A DNA stretch of 64,000 nt from Tragulus kanchil (lineage: Eukaryota; Chordata; Mammalia; Artiodactyla; Tragulidae). A program made the translations under genes and the position numbers. The stretch covers positions 99,351,608 through 99,415,607 of the forward strand of contig JAIOJX010000025.1 of the NCBI GenBank assembly GCA_022376925.1, written 5' to 3'. Each line of letters starts with the position of its first letter. Within the stretch, counting starts at the first letter, position 1. Under the pieces are notes generated by a model. That model saw nothing but the letters and a program-made list of their open reading frames with translations. It ran no database searches and was not told where the DNA came from. Of this stretch, positions 35,621 to 46,408 are shown in pieces.

Positions 35621-35884
35621 GGGCCTCCCTGGTGGTCCAGTGGTAAGGACACTGCCTTACACTGCAAGGGGCGGCGGTTCGATCCCTGACCTAGGAAAAT
35701 CCTAGATGCCATGGAGCAGCTGGACCGATGTGTCCAACTACCCAGCCAGAGCTCTGGAGCACATGTGCCCAGAGCCAGTGCTCTGCAGTGACAGAGGACA
35801 CAGCAATGGGAGGCCCACATAGGCCAAAAAGAACAAAGATGGAAATGAAAGAACAATAGAAGTGGCCAAGAAAAAAAAAAAAGA
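35621..35884 (+). mobile_element. CHR-like SINE, short-tail form
   Basis: It has an intact A box (TGGTCCAGTGG) and B box (GGTTCGATCCC). The body is the same as in the other copies and the element ends just after GAAGTGGCC in an A tract, lacking the C-rich and AAATAAA segments. Target-site duplications GTAAATGG are at 35613 and 35885. Confidence 0.85.
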
Positions 35885-36114
35885 GTAAATGGATTAGAGC
35901 TTGGACTCCTCACATAGTAATACTTCTCAACAGATTATCAGATATTCTAAGATGGATGGGAGGTGGGGCCACTATCCCTTGACCCCCACTGCCTTTCAAA
36001 AATCAATCTGAATAAAATATTTATTTCAAGTTTTGTTTAGAGAATATTTTTTATTCAGTTGGATTTTACAATTCATTACTTTAGAATATACAGTTGCAGA
36101 ACCTGCTGATTTTG

Positions 36115-38244
36115 ATGCCTTATTTTAAAAAGAAAATATATTTGATTCTACATTTCATTTTACTTTAGTTTACAACCCTATGTGGGGAAAAAAAGCCTTA
36201 CTGAAATATTTATTTTATACAAAATCCTGCATTGTATTTTGTTCATCCCAACATATATGTATATTATTTTAACTTTGAATGTCTTTGTTCTGCCCTAATA
36301 AATTTGGCAAATTAAATGTCCATCATTTACACGACAAATATTATCATTTCTTAGAGAAATTGGTCAGTAAAGTGGGTGGTTTTCTAGAACTGCTTATCTG
36401 GTGGACAGGTTTCACAAGGCCTTGTGAGAGAGGCCACTGCAATGGGAGGCCCACACCAGCCAAAAAATAAAGCTGGATGAAAAATGAATGGTAACTTTGA
36501 GACAAAAAAAGAAATAAAAGCCCATTGATATTAAAAAAAAAAAGGAAAGAAAAATTGCAGATTGTGGGGGAGTTGAAAAAAGTAAGTGGACTTAAAAACC
36601 CAAATTATATGAAGCTGCTAAAGAACATTTCTACTGACAGATATTGTTTGGACAAGTTGTACTGTTGCTTCAGCTAGATTTTCTTATTACTAAGCTAACA
36701 GAGCTGGTTTTGCTTCTTTAACTTTATTATATACTTCATAAATCTCCTAAATTGCTTTGAGGTATTTTTAGACCATGATATTTCATAAGCAGTATTTTCA
36801 CACATGCCTCTTACTTAGTCAGCTTTGGGGCTTCTAAATGGTATATTTTATAGTCTTTGCTGTCGTCCTTATTCCTGGTCAGATAATAGAGTTGAGGGAA
36901 AGTGGTACATTTTATTGATACTACAAACTTTAAAGAATTCTTAATTAAATATTTTATTCTTCTGTTTCAAAACTCGGCCAGAGGAGCCAAAGAAAGACCA
37001 AAGCGTTGGTCTTGATGTGACTCCGAGTTCTAATGGGCTTGGAAAATAGTATCTATCAAGAATATAAAATAGCTCTTAGACAGCCACTATGGTGAATATG
37101 TGGCTCTCTTATCTTTTACTTTGATTTCTTTTCTCAGATAAATAATTCAGTATATTTCAAAGCATATGCTCTTACTTGACAGCTCACTTATTAATGCCTT
37201 ATTTTAAAAAGAAAATATATTTGATTCTACATTTCATTTTACTTTAGTTTACAACCCTATGTGGGGAAAAAAAGCCTTACTGAAATATTTATTTTATACA
37301 AAATCCTGCATTGTATTTTGTTCATCCCAACATATATGTATATTATTTTAACTTTGAATGTCTTTGTTCTGCCCTAATAAATTTGGCAAATTAAATGTCC
37401 ATCATTTACACGACAAATATTATCATTTCTTAGAGAAATTGGTCAGTAAAGTGGGTGGTTTTCTAGAACTGCTTATCTGGTGGACAGGTTTCACAAGGCC
37501 TTGTGAGAGAGGCCACTGCAATGGGAGGCCCACACCAGCCAAAAAATAAAGCTGGATGAAAAATGAATGGTAACTTTGAGACAAAAAAAGAAATAAAAGC
37601 CCATTGATATTAAAAAAAAAAAGGAAAGAAAAATTGCAGATTGTGGGGGAGTTGAAAAAAGTAAGTGGACTTAAAAACCCAAATTATATGAAGCTGCTAA
37701 AGAACATTTCTACTGACAGATATTGTTTGGACAAGTTGTACTGTTGCTTCAGCTAGATTTTCTTATTACTAAGCTAACAGAGCTGGTTTTGCTTCTTTAA
37801 CTTTATTATATACTTCATAAATCTCCTAAATTGCTTTGAGGTATTTTTAGACCATGATATTTCATAAGCAGTATTTTCACACATGCCTCTTACTTAGTCA
37901 GCTTTGGGGCTTCTAAATGGTATATTTTATAGTCTTTGCTGTCGTCCTTATTCCTGGTCAGATAATAGAGTTGAGGGAAAGTGGTACATTTTATTGATAC
38001 TACAAACTTTAAAGAATTCTTAATTAAATATTTTATTCTTCTGTTTCAAAACTCGGCCAGAGGAGCCAAAGAAAGACCAAAGCGTTGGTCTTGATGTGAC
38101 TCCGAGTTCTAATGGGCTTGGAAAATAGTATCTATCAAGAATATAAAATAGCTCTTAGACAGCCACTATGGTGAATATGTGGCTCTCTTATCTTTTACTT
38201 TGATTTCTTTTCTCAGATAAATAATTCAGTATATTTCAAAGCAT
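36115..38244 (+). repeat. Direct duplication 12, period 1079 bp
   Basis: Unit 1 is 36115-37165 and unit 2 is 37194-38244, separated by 28 bp of filler. I saw no difference between the two units on inspection. Confidence 0.97.
36413..36478 (+). mobile_element. 3' fragment of a CHR-like SINE
   Basis: The stretch GAGAGAGGCCACTGCAATGG to GCCAAAAAATAAAGCTGG matches the 3' body of the CHR-like SINE without head or tail. A copy from duplication 12 is at 37492-37557. Confidence 0.6.
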
Positions 38245-38909
38245 TTCTTCTTTCTTTTAATGCTCTGTACTTGAGCAGCTCTACTCACATTAACATTGAT
38301 GGAGACCTTACCTCAGCCCTCTCCATCTAGTAGAGAATGTCTATGGCCATTTAGAGTCCATTTAACTTCAGGCTTGTTTACTTGGCTTTGTTACGATTTA
38401 GCACTAAAACCACTGGCTCTGGAGCAAGCATACTTAAGCAGTGAGCTCATTTATTTCTTAATTCATGCGTGCAGAGCTAAAAAGTCTGTGTTACCCTTAG
38501 ACGGTATATACTCCCATTTATTTTTTAATTCATCAGTTCTCCGGTAACTCTTAAATGTTGATTTTGCGTTTTCAGGCAAAACCTTTGGCATTCAATAATA
38601 TTCTAGGGTGTTTTTAACTATCCTCATTCACTTAAATCCTAATGGCTTTGAGATAGAAAAATAAATAATTAGTACAGTCTAAACCATAAAGAGATTTTAT
38701 AGAATTATAAGGACTTACATAGAATTATTTTTTTAAAAAAACTACCATTTATTGATCACGCATTGTATATAAAATGATACGTGAATTATTTTACAGATAA
38801 TGTTTTTATTTAATCTTTTAACATACTTGTGAGAAGGAAATTACTGTATACTTATTATAAATGGGAGGAACACTTAGATTAAATAACGCAGTCAAGATTA
38901 CATACACTT

Positions 38910-39194
38910 GGGCTTTCCTGGTGGTCCAGTGGGTAAGGACACCACCCTGCAGTGCAAGGTGCGCCAGTTCGATCCCTGGCTTGGGAAGATCCCACGTGCC
39001 GCGGAGCGGCTGGACCGATGTGTCCAATTACCGAGCCGGAGCTCTGGAGCGCCAGAGCCGGTGCTCTGCGACAACAGAGGCCACCCCCTGGGAGGCCCAC
39101 ACGGGCCAAACAACAAAGGTGGATGAAAACAGACAAATGAAAGAGCAATAGAAATGGCCCGCCCACCCCCTTCTCTCCCCCCACCCGCAAAAAA
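38910..39194 (+). mobile_element. CHR-like SINE
   Basis: The head has A and B boxes (GTGGTCCAGTGGG, GTTCGATCCC), followed by the shared body with an 8-bp deletion (GAGCGCCAGAGC) and a C-rich tail. Target-site duplications are AGATTACATACACTT (38895) and AGATTACATGCACTT (39195). The assembly copy is at 40060-40344. Confidence 0.87.
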
Positions 39195-39310
39195 AGATTA
39201 CATGCACTTAACAATGAAACCAAAATAAGGTCACACCTCTGCCTGATTGCAAAGTCAAAGTACCGAACATAACAAATACAAAAACATAACTTCCTGGGTT
39301 TTTTTTTTTG

Positions 39311-39644
39311 GTTTTTTTTTTTAAAGATTTATTTATTTATTTATTTTGGGCGGGGGTCGGGTTCGGGAGGGAGGGGAGCGGGCGGGCCACTTCTATCGGT
39401 CTTTCATTTCTCTGTTTTCATCCATCTTTGTTCTTTGGCTCCTGTGGGCCTCCCATCGCCGTGGCGTCTGTCGCTGCAGAGCGCCGGCTCTGGGCGCATG
39501 CGCTCCAGAGCTCCGGCTCGGTAATTGGACACATGGGTCCAGCCGCTCCGCGGCACGTGGGATCTTCCCAGGCCAGGGATCGAACCGGCTCGCCTTGCAC
39601 TGCAAGGCGGTGTCCTTACCCACTGGACCACCAGGGGAAACCCC
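39311..39644 (-). mobile_element. CHR-like SINE, long-tail form
   Basis: This is the most intact long-form copy: head with B box GGTTCGATCCC (complement), palindromic GAGCGCATGCGCCCAGAGC body, C-rich GGGAGGGAGGGG (complement) and AAATAAATAAATAAATC tail. It lies head to head with nothing but simple T/G-rich sequence around it. The reading frame of 210 codons overlapping its copy is an artefact of this SINE. The assembly copy is at 40461-40794. Confidence 0.87.
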
Positions 39645-40059
39645 TGTTTTGTTTTTGTTTTTTTAAAGTCAGTGGACTCTTTCTTAAACCCCAAACAGAA
39701 ACCCTCATGGACACCAGAGTGTAAAATGAATCCCAACAGGAGAGTATTGGGTGGAAAGGTGCAGAGGGAAGCTGCCAGAAACCCGCTGCCTGCCTATGAC
39801 CGTATCTGTAGGTGTTCCACTATTCTCAGTAAACCATAAAGAGATTTTATAGAATTATAAGGACTTACATAGAATTATTTTTTTAAAAAAACTACCATTT
39901 ATTGATCACGCATTGTATATAAAATGATACGTGAATTATTTTACAGATAATGTTTTTATTTAATCTTTTAACATACTTGTGAGAAGGAAATTACTGTATA
40001 CTTATTATAAATGGGAGGAACACTTAGATTAAATAACGCAGTCAAGATTACATACACTT

Positions 40060-40344
40060 GGGCTTTCCTGGTGGTCCAGTGGGTAAGGACACCACCCTGC
40101 AGTGCAAGGTGCGCCAGTTCGATCCCTGGCTTGGGAAGATCCCACGTGCCGCGGAGCGGCTGGACCGATGTGTCCAATTACCGAGCCGGAGCTCTGGAGC
40201 GCCAGAGCCGGTGCTCTGCGACAACAGAGGCCACCCCATGGGAGGCCCACACGGGCCAAAGAACAAAGGTGGATGAAAACAGACAAATGAAAGAGCAATA
40301 GAAATGGCCCGCCCACCCCTTTCTCTCCCCCCACCCGCAAAAAA
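40060..40344 (+). mobile_element. CHR-like SINE (assembly copy of 38910-39194)
   Basis: This is the same insertion as 38910-39194, with three base differences, displaced 1150 bp by duplication 13. Confidence 0.85.
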
Positions 40345-40460
40345 AGATTACATGCACTTAACAATGAAACCAAAATAAGGTCACACCTCTGCCTGATTGC
40401 AAAGTCAAAGTACCGAACATAACAAATACAAAAACATAACTTCCTGGGTTTTTTTTTTTG

Positions 40461-40794
40461 GTTTTTTTTTTTAAAGATTTATTTATTTATTTATTTTGGG
40501 CGGGGGTCGGGTTCGGGAGGGAGGGGAGCGGGCGGGCCACTTCTATCGGTCTTTCATTTCTCTGTTTTCATCCATCTTTGTTCTTTGGCTCCTGTGGGCC
40601 TCCCATCGCCGTGGCGTCTGTCGCTGCAGAGCGCCGGCTCTGGGCGCATGCGCTCCAGAGCTCCGGCTCGGTAATTGGACACATGGGTCCAGCCGCTCCG
40701 CGGCACGTGGGATCTTCCCAGGCCAGGGATCGAACCGGCTCGCCTTGCACTGCAAGGCGGTGTCCTTACCCACTGGACCACCAGGGGAAACCCC
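40461..40794 (-). mobile_element. CHR-like SINE (assembly copy of 39311-39644)
   Basis: This is the same insertion as 39311-39644, displaced 1150 bp by duplication 13. The flanking GTTTTT repeat differs in unit number. Confidence 0.85.
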
Positions 40795-41159
40795 TGTTTT
40801 TGTTTTTGTTTTTGTTTTTTTAAAGTCAGTGGACTCTTTCTTAAACCCCAAACAGAAACCCTCATGGACACCAGAGTGTAAAATGAATCCCAACAGGAGA
40901 GTATTGGGTGGAAAGGTGCAGAGGGAAGCTGCCAGAAACCCGCTGCCTGCCTATGACCGTATCTGTAGGTGTTCCACGATTCTCAGTATCTTCACAAAGC
41001 GTAGTTTAATAACCAATGCACACGCCATATTGCTTTTCCCTGGGCACCTTTCAAGTCTGGTGTCTTGGTGTCTTAAAATTCCAATGGTCCTCACTGATGA
41101 AAAAGATTTTAAAGGGAACACTGAGTAACTAACGCCATAGAGCAGTGGTTATAGACTTT

Positions 41160-41345
41160 CTTATCAACTTGCTTGGGTTCTGTTCCTGACTGTGGCACTT
41201 ACACATTGATGTCCTTGGGCAAGGCACTTATCAGTCTGTGCCTTGTTTACTCACCTGTACTGTGGAGTCATGGTATCACCAATCTCACGGGACTGTGGAG
41301 AGAATTCAGTGAATCTATACATGCGAAGTGATTATGACAGGGCTT
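41160..41345 (-). mobile_element. MIR SINE
   Basis: GGGTTCTGTTCCTGACTGTG, CCTTGGGCAAGGCACTTATC and CTCACCTGTACTGTGGAGTC follow the MIR consensus in reverse orientation. Confidence 0.7.
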
Positions 41346-42082
41346 GAAACCATATGCTCAAAGAACATAAGCTGTATTGTTATCCCTGGTTCTTCACCAT
41401 CCGTGCCGCCACTCACCCCTTATGCCCCACACCACCAGAGTGAACAGGCCAACGTGCTGTCCAGAGCTGGGCCCCCAGAGTTTCATAGTAGCTCTCCTGG
41501 TCCACCCAGTTAGGTCAGGCCACAGTCTGCCATAACCGCAGTATGGATTCACAGTGAATTAGAGTATCCAATGTTAACGTGTTTTCTCTTCATAAAATTA
41601 TATTTTACTCTAATGCATCCAGTCTCTATTGAAAAATTTAAAACAATTCATCATTCTTAAAAATATACTTAATGTCCTTAATAAGTTTTACAACACAGTT
41701 ATGTCAGTGGCGCAGGTGAATTAGCTGAAAATAGAGGACATCATAGGTAAATAAAATAGAGGAAGAGGGGAGGGAGGGAGGGAAAGAGGGAAGAACAAGC
41801 CCTGGCCCAATTAGTCTATTCTTATTTGGATTGTGGATGCTTCCTGTCATCTGAGAGGGAAAATTGCTGTTCCTCTGAGAGACCACGGTGAGAAACCATG
41901 GAATTGCAGATTGGTTACTATTTTCTAGTTTTCTAGGCATCTGTTAATGTTTAGGCTTTATGAGCCTGATCTAAGTACTTTATTTTTTAAGACAGTGCCA
42001 GTTGTTTTCTAGAGGAAATGCAACTGTTTCACTCCTTTTGGCTCCATTGGGCTTGAAACTGTTTACCTGCTTGTTCAAACAG

Positions 42083-42220
42083 ATGTGACTGCACTCCAGG
42101 ATACATAGGTGAACACTGTGACATCGACTTCGACGACTGCCAAGATAACAAATGTAAGAATGGAGCCCACTGCACGGATGCAGTGAACGGTTATACCTGT
42201 ACCTGCCCGGAAGGCTACAG
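42083..42220 (+). CDS. SLIT2: SLIT2 coding exon: end of EGF4 and calcium-binding EGF5 (first copy)
   Basis: This exon has acceptor TTGTTCAAACAG and donor TACAG|GTAAAA. It is 138 nt, entering and leaving in phase 2. The product [12 protein letters not shown] closes EGF4; [18 protein letters not shown] and TDAVNGYTC form EGF5 with the calcium-binding D-x-D-D and N-G-Y pattern. I and T replace the V and I I recall from human SLIT2. An identical copy is at 43161-43298. Since 138 is divisible by three, using both copies would add a complete EGF5 in frame. That is the only duplication here that would be tolerated by the reading frame. Confidence 0.96.
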
Positions 42221-42290
42221 GTAAAAGTGAAAGTGCACATTTGTATTTAAAGTGTTACAGAGCTCAGTTCAGATGGAAATTAAGTAACAT

Positions 42291-42508
42291 CTGTTGCTGC
42301 TGCTGCTGCTTAGTCACTTCAGTCCTATCTGACTATGTGACCCCATGAACTGCAGCCTGCCAGGCTTCCCCATCCCTGGAATTCTCCAGGCAAGAACACT
42401 GGAGTTGGTTGCCATGCCCTCCTCCGCAGATCTTCCCAACCCAGGGATGGAACCCTGATCTTCTACATTGCAGGCAGATTTCTCACCACTCAGCCATCAG
42501 GGAAGCCC
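42291..42508 (-). mobile_element. Bov-tA SINE with GCT repeat at its tail
   Basis: The tail carries TGCTGCTGCTGCTGC, and the head ends CATCAGGGAAGCCCC. It lies 70 bp after the EGF5 exon donor. The assembly copy is at 43369-43586. Confidence 0.9.
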
Positions 42509-42545
42509 CAGCTAGCCAGCTAGCTAGCTAGCTAGCTAGATAGAT
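42509..42545. repeat. CTAG tetranucleotide repeat
   Basis: A run of AGCTAGCTAGCTAGC is self-complementary and sits between two Bov SINE pieces. A copy from duplication 14 is at 43587-43623. Confidence 0.85.
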
Positions 42546-42550
42546 ATTCA

Positions 42551-42640
42551 AGACTCCATGGACTGTAGCTCTCCAGGCTTCTCTGTCCATGGAATTTTCC
42601 AGGCAAGAATACTGGAGTGGGTTGCCATTTCCTTCTGCAT
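42551..42640 (-). mobile_element. BovA core fragment next to an exon acceptor
   Basis: CCATGGACTGTAGCTCTCC to TTGCCATTTCCTTCTGCA is an internal BovA segment without a tRNA head. It ends 40 bp before the EGF6 exon. The copy beside the complete exon is at 43629-43718. Confidence 0.85.
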
Positions 42641-42679
42641 AGAAACATCTAATCAACATATTTTTTATTCATTCTTCAG

Positions 42680-42810
42680 TGGCCTGTTTTGTGAGTTTTC
42701 TCCACCCATGGTTCTCCCACGTACCAGCCCCTGTGATAATTTTGACTGTCAGAACGGAGCTCAGTGCATCATCAGGATCAATGAGCCAATATGCCAGTGT
42801 TTGCCTGGCT
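42680..42810 (+). pseudogene. SLIT2: Truncated duplicate of the SLIT2 EGF6/cleavage-site exon
   Basis: The acceptor ATTCTTCAG and the first 131 nt match the exon at 43758 exactly. The copy stops after CQCLPG: the sequence switches into filler and then into the next repeat unit, creating TAA and losing the donor. It cannot be used as an internal exon. It marks the 3' end of the first unit of the 41736-43889 duplication. Confidence 0.92.
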
Positions 42811-43160
42811 AAGGAAAAGGGACATCATAGGTAAATAAAATAGAGGAAGAGGGAGGAGGGAAAGAGGGAAGAACAAGCCCTGGCCCAATTAGTCTATTCT
42901 TATTTGGATTGTGGATGCTTCCTGTCATCTGAGAGGGAAAATTGCTGTTCCTCTGAGAGACCACGGTGAGAAACCATGGAATTGCAGATTGGTTACTATT
43001 TTCTAGTTTTCTAGGCATCTGTTAATGTTTAGGCTTTATGAGCCTGATCTAAGTACTTTATTTTTTAAGACAGTGCCAGTTGTTTTCTAGAGGAAATGCA
43101 ACTGTTTCACTCCTTTTGGCTCCATTGGGCTTGAAACTGTTTACCTGCTTGTTCAAACAG

Positions 43161-43298
43161 ATGTGACTGCACTCCAGGATACATAGGTGAACACTGTGAC
43201 ATCGACTTCGACGACTGCCAAGATAACAAATGTAAGAATGGAGCCCACTGCACGGATGCAGTGAACGGTTATACCTGTACCTGCCCGGAAGGCTACAG
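43161..43298 (+). pseudogene. SLIT2: Duplicate of the SLIT2 EGF4/EGF5 exon
   Basis: This is an identical second copy of the exon at 42083-42220, displaced 1078 bp, with both splice sites. This copy is adjacent to the complete EGF6 exon, so if one copy is to be chosen in the assembly either is equivalent. Splicing both would give an in-frame extra EGF5. I treat it as an assembly copy because it sits in one of 20 similar-sized duplications. Confidence 0.85.
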
Positions 43299-43368
43299 GT
43301 AAAAGTGAAAGTGCACATTTGTATTTAAAGTGTTACAGAGCTCAGTTCAGATGGAAATTAAGTAACAT

Positions 43369-43718
43369 CTGTTGCTGCTGCTGCTGCTTAGTCACTTCAG
43401 TCCTATCTGACTATGTGACCCCATGAACTGCAGCCTGCCAGGCTTCCCCATCCCTGGAATTCTCCAGGCAAGAACACTGGAGTTGGTTGCCATGCCCTCC
43501 TCCGCAGATCTTCCCAACCCAGGGATGGAACCCTGATCTTCTACATTGCAGGCAGATTTCTCACCACTCAGCCATCAGGGAAGCCCCAGCTAGCCAGCTA
43601 GCTAGCTAGCTAGCTAGATAGATATTCAAGACTCCATGGACTGTAGCTCTCCAGGCTTCTCTGTCCATGGAATTTTCCAGGCAAGAATACTGGAGTGGGT
43701 TGCCATTTCCTTCTGCAT
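43369..43718 (-). mobile_element. Bov-tA, CTAG repeat and BovA fragment (assembly copies)
   Basis: This holds the second copies of the elements at 42291-42640, displaced 1078 bp by duplication 14. Confidence 0.88.
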
Positions 43719-43757
43719 AGAAACATCTAATCAACATATTTTTTATTCATTCTTCAG

Positions 43758-43998
43758 TGGCCTGTTTTGTGAGTTTTCTCCACCCATGGTTCTCCCACGT
43801 ACCAGCCCCTGTGATAATTTTGACTGTCAGAACGGAGCTCAGTGCATCATCAGGATCAATGAGCCAATATGCCAGTGTTTGCCTGGCTACCAGGGAGAGA
43901 AGTGCGAAAAACTGGTCAGTGTGAATTTTGTAAACAAAGAGTCTTACCTTCAGATCCCTTCTGCCAAGGTCCGACCTCAAACAAATATCACTCTTCAG
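43758..43998 (+). CDS. SLIT2: SLIT2 coding exon: EGF6, Slit cleavage site, start of laminin-G
   Basis: This 241-nt exon has acceptor TTCATTCTTCAG and donor CTTCAG|GTAAGG. The first T completes Ser; 80 codons follow. It begins [18 protein letters not shown] and contains EGF6 ([12 protein letters not shown] to [12 protein letters not shown]), then [18 protein letters not shown], the start of the laminin-G domain. Known SLIT2 is cut between Arg and Thr in LPR/TSP, separating the ROBO-binding N-terminal fragment from the C-terminal fragment; that site is intact here. I and V replace V and I of the human protein from memory. A SINE fragment ends about 40 bp upstream of the acceptor. Confidence 0.97.
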
Positions 43999-44878
43999 GT
44001 AAGGTTACCCCATTACCACAAGGTGATCTCACCTGAAATCAGTTAGTTCATCTTCTAGGCATAAATGTTTGCATGTGATGGTTTGTGAGTGATGTTATTT
44101 CTTAAATGGACAGTTACATAGTGTGTAGCACAATGACAGAAAATGCTACTTGTGTGAAAACGTTCTGTTATTCTCTCTAGCATTTGTGTCTTTCAAAACT
44201 AAATGGACATCAGGTATTTTTATTCACTACGTGATCACATAAAACACACACAGATTCACACTGAGAGACAGAGCAACACATACCTTTGTTCTGTGCTCAG
44301 ATACTGGCATTTTATTCATTTATGTTTGTGGCTCACAGTTCCGGTTCTGCACAATGGAAGGGCGGAGGCTGAGGGGAGCTTTCCTTAGGAAATCTTTGAG
44401 CAAGTCATTCAGATCCCTATAGACAAGATTAGGCTAGATTAGGGGTCACAAATTTACATGGGGCAAATTGGAGCTGCATGTTTGTTTTATCTGGGGAGCA
44501 TGATATTTCAATATGTTTCAAATTCAGATTAGTGGAGCCAAATTCTTATGATCCTTATCTGGTTTACCCTGGCACTCCAGGGAGGGGCCAGGCTTCTTGA
44601 AAAGTCATGAGGAATGGGACACTGAAAGGCACACTGACCTTCTTTAAAAAGGCCTGCCTCCCTAACTTCCAGCATTTGCCACATGGGTTGTTATGAGAAG
44701 TACCCAGTGGTGTTTGGGCTTGAGTCCTAATTTTTCTGATCCTTGGAAACCCTGAAAAAGTCAGAACACAGGGTAAAAACAAAGATTTCCCCTGGTCATG
44801 GCTTGATTTATCATGCAATATGAAGATCCATCTTGCTCAATGCAATCACATTTCACATACAGCATTAAAAAGAGAGAG

Positions 44879-45203
44879 GCTTCCCCTGGTGGTCCACTGG
44901 GTAAGGACACCGCCCTGCAGTGCAAGGCGCGCCGGTTCAATCCCTGGCCTGGGAAGATCCCACGTGCCAGCGGAGCGGCTGGACCGATGTGTCCAATTAC
45001 CCAGCCGGAGCTCTGGAGCACATGCGCCCAGAGCTGGTGCTCTGCGACGACAGTGGCCACCACGATGGGAGGCCCACAGGAGCCAAAGAACAAAGACAGA
45101 TGAAAATAGCTAAATGAAAGACCAGTAGAAGTGGCCTGCCTGTCCCCCTCCCTCCGCCCCTCACCCCCCAAAAGATAAATAAATAAAATAAATATTAAAA
45201 AAA
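44879..45203 (+). mobile_element. CHR-like SINE, long-tail form
   Basis: It has A box TGGTCCACTGG, B box GGTTCAATCCC, the shared palindromic body, a C-rich segment (CCCCCTCCCTCCGCCCC) and AAATAAATAAAATAAA before poly-A. The flanking AAAAAGAGAGAG occurs at both ends, consistent with a target-site duplication. The assembly copy is at 46077-46408. Confidence 0.85.
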
Positions 45204-46076
45204 AAAAAAGAGAGAGAAGCAAAAAGAGCAGAAAAGTGAAAATTTCCAGCAAAAGAAGTTCTAAGCACCTTCAGTAACATTAAATGTTTGGTGTTATTCT
45301 TTTTAACAATAGGGAAACATGATCATTTTATTCCTGATCTGAGTTGATCATTGTTGGCTGAGACAATATCACTTAATATCTAAGGGGGGAAAGATTAATT
45401 CACTTTAAACACTAAGAACTCTGATATGGAAAATGTTTAGTTTTCAATTTTAATTTTCTGAAGTATAAACTGTGTAATGTCCTTGTCACATATTTCACAA
45501 GACATGAATCTTTAAGCTTTATCATGGCTAACATGTACAGAAAGAGAATAAATATGTGTTTATGAATGCAGAAAAACATTTCAGAATTCTTTATAAATTT
45601 ATTTACAACAAAGTAATCCAAAAAAGGGGTCATCTGTCAAGTAATCATTTCACGTGCATTAGTATTTTCATAGAGACAAAAAAAAGAAATAAGTCATAGT
45701 AAAACTCTGTCCTAGGAAGTCTTGTTTCTGCTTAATGAAGTGTGTATCCCCTTATCTGGTTTACCCTGGCACTCCAGGAGGCCAGGCTTCTTGAAAAGTC
45801 ATGAGGAATGGGACACTGAAAGGCACACTGACCTTCTTTAAAAAGGCCTGCCTCCCTAACTTCCAGCATTTGCCACATGGGTTGTTATGAGAAGTACCCA
45901 GTGGTGTTTGGGCTTGAGTCCTAATTTTTCTGATCCTTGGAAACCCTGAAAAAGTCAGAACACAGGGTAAAAACAAAGATTTCCCCTGGTCATGGCTTGA
46001 TTTATCATGCAATATGAAGATCCATCTTGCTCAATGCAATCACATTTCACATACAGCATTAAAAAGAGAGAGAGAG

Positions 46077-46408
46077 GGCTTCCCCTGGTGGTCCACTGGG
46101 TAAGGACACCGCCCTGCAGTGCAAGGCGCGCCGGTTCAATCCCTGGCCTGGGAAGATCCCACGTGCCAGCGGAGCGGCTGGACCGATGTGTCCAATTACC
46201 CAGCCGGAGCTCTGGAGCACATGCGCCCAGAGCTGGTGCTCTGCGACGACAGTGGCCACCACGATGGGAGGCCCACAGGAGCCAAAGAACAAAGACAGAT
46301 GAAAATAGCTAAATGAAAGACCAGTAGAAGTGGCCTGCCTGTCCCCCTCCCTCCGCCCCTCACCCCCCAAAAGATAAATAAATAAAATAAATATTAAAAA
46401 AAAAAAAA
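46077..46408 (+). mobile_element. CHR-like SINE (assembly copy of 44879-45203)
   Basis: This is the same insertion as 44879-45203, displaced about 1199 bp by duplication 15, with a longer flanking AG repeat. Confidence 0.85.

Larger units (their letters stand above)
38681..40987 (+). repeat. Direct duplication 13, period 1150 bp
   Basis: Unit 1 is 38681-39830 and unit 2 is 39831-40987. Each holds one + strand and one - strand CHR-like SINE. Differences include C39094/A40244, C39111/G40261 and the number of GTTTTT units near 39650/40800. Confidence 0.97.
32230..42082 (+). other. SLIT2 intron between EGF4 and EGF5 exons
   Basis: This intron is about 9.9 kb as written and holds duplications 11-13, the start of duplication 14, and a cluster of CHR-like and Bov-tA SINEs. 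Stretches without a recognised element are 35893-36114, 38245-38680 and 41350-41735. The last contains a GGGA-rich purine run at 41759-41793. Confidence 0.9.
41736..43889 (+). repeat. Direct duplication 14, period 1078-1084 bp
   Basis: Unit 1 is 41736-42811 and unit 2 is 42820-43889, with 8 bp of filler (AGGAAAAG). The GGGA run near the start is shorter in unit 2. It contains the SLIT2 EGF5 exon and part of the EGF6 exon. Confidence 0.97.

Noticed and set aside
38910..39010. tRNA-like sequence with A and B boxes
   Set aside because: It is the head of a SINE; all such places here continue into SINE bodies and are not tRNA genes.
40496..41128. Longest open frame in the window, 210 codons on the + strand
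   Set aside because: It runs through the antisense of a CHR-like SINE and into simple repeats. The same frame is shorter in the duplicate at 39346, and the product has no domain.
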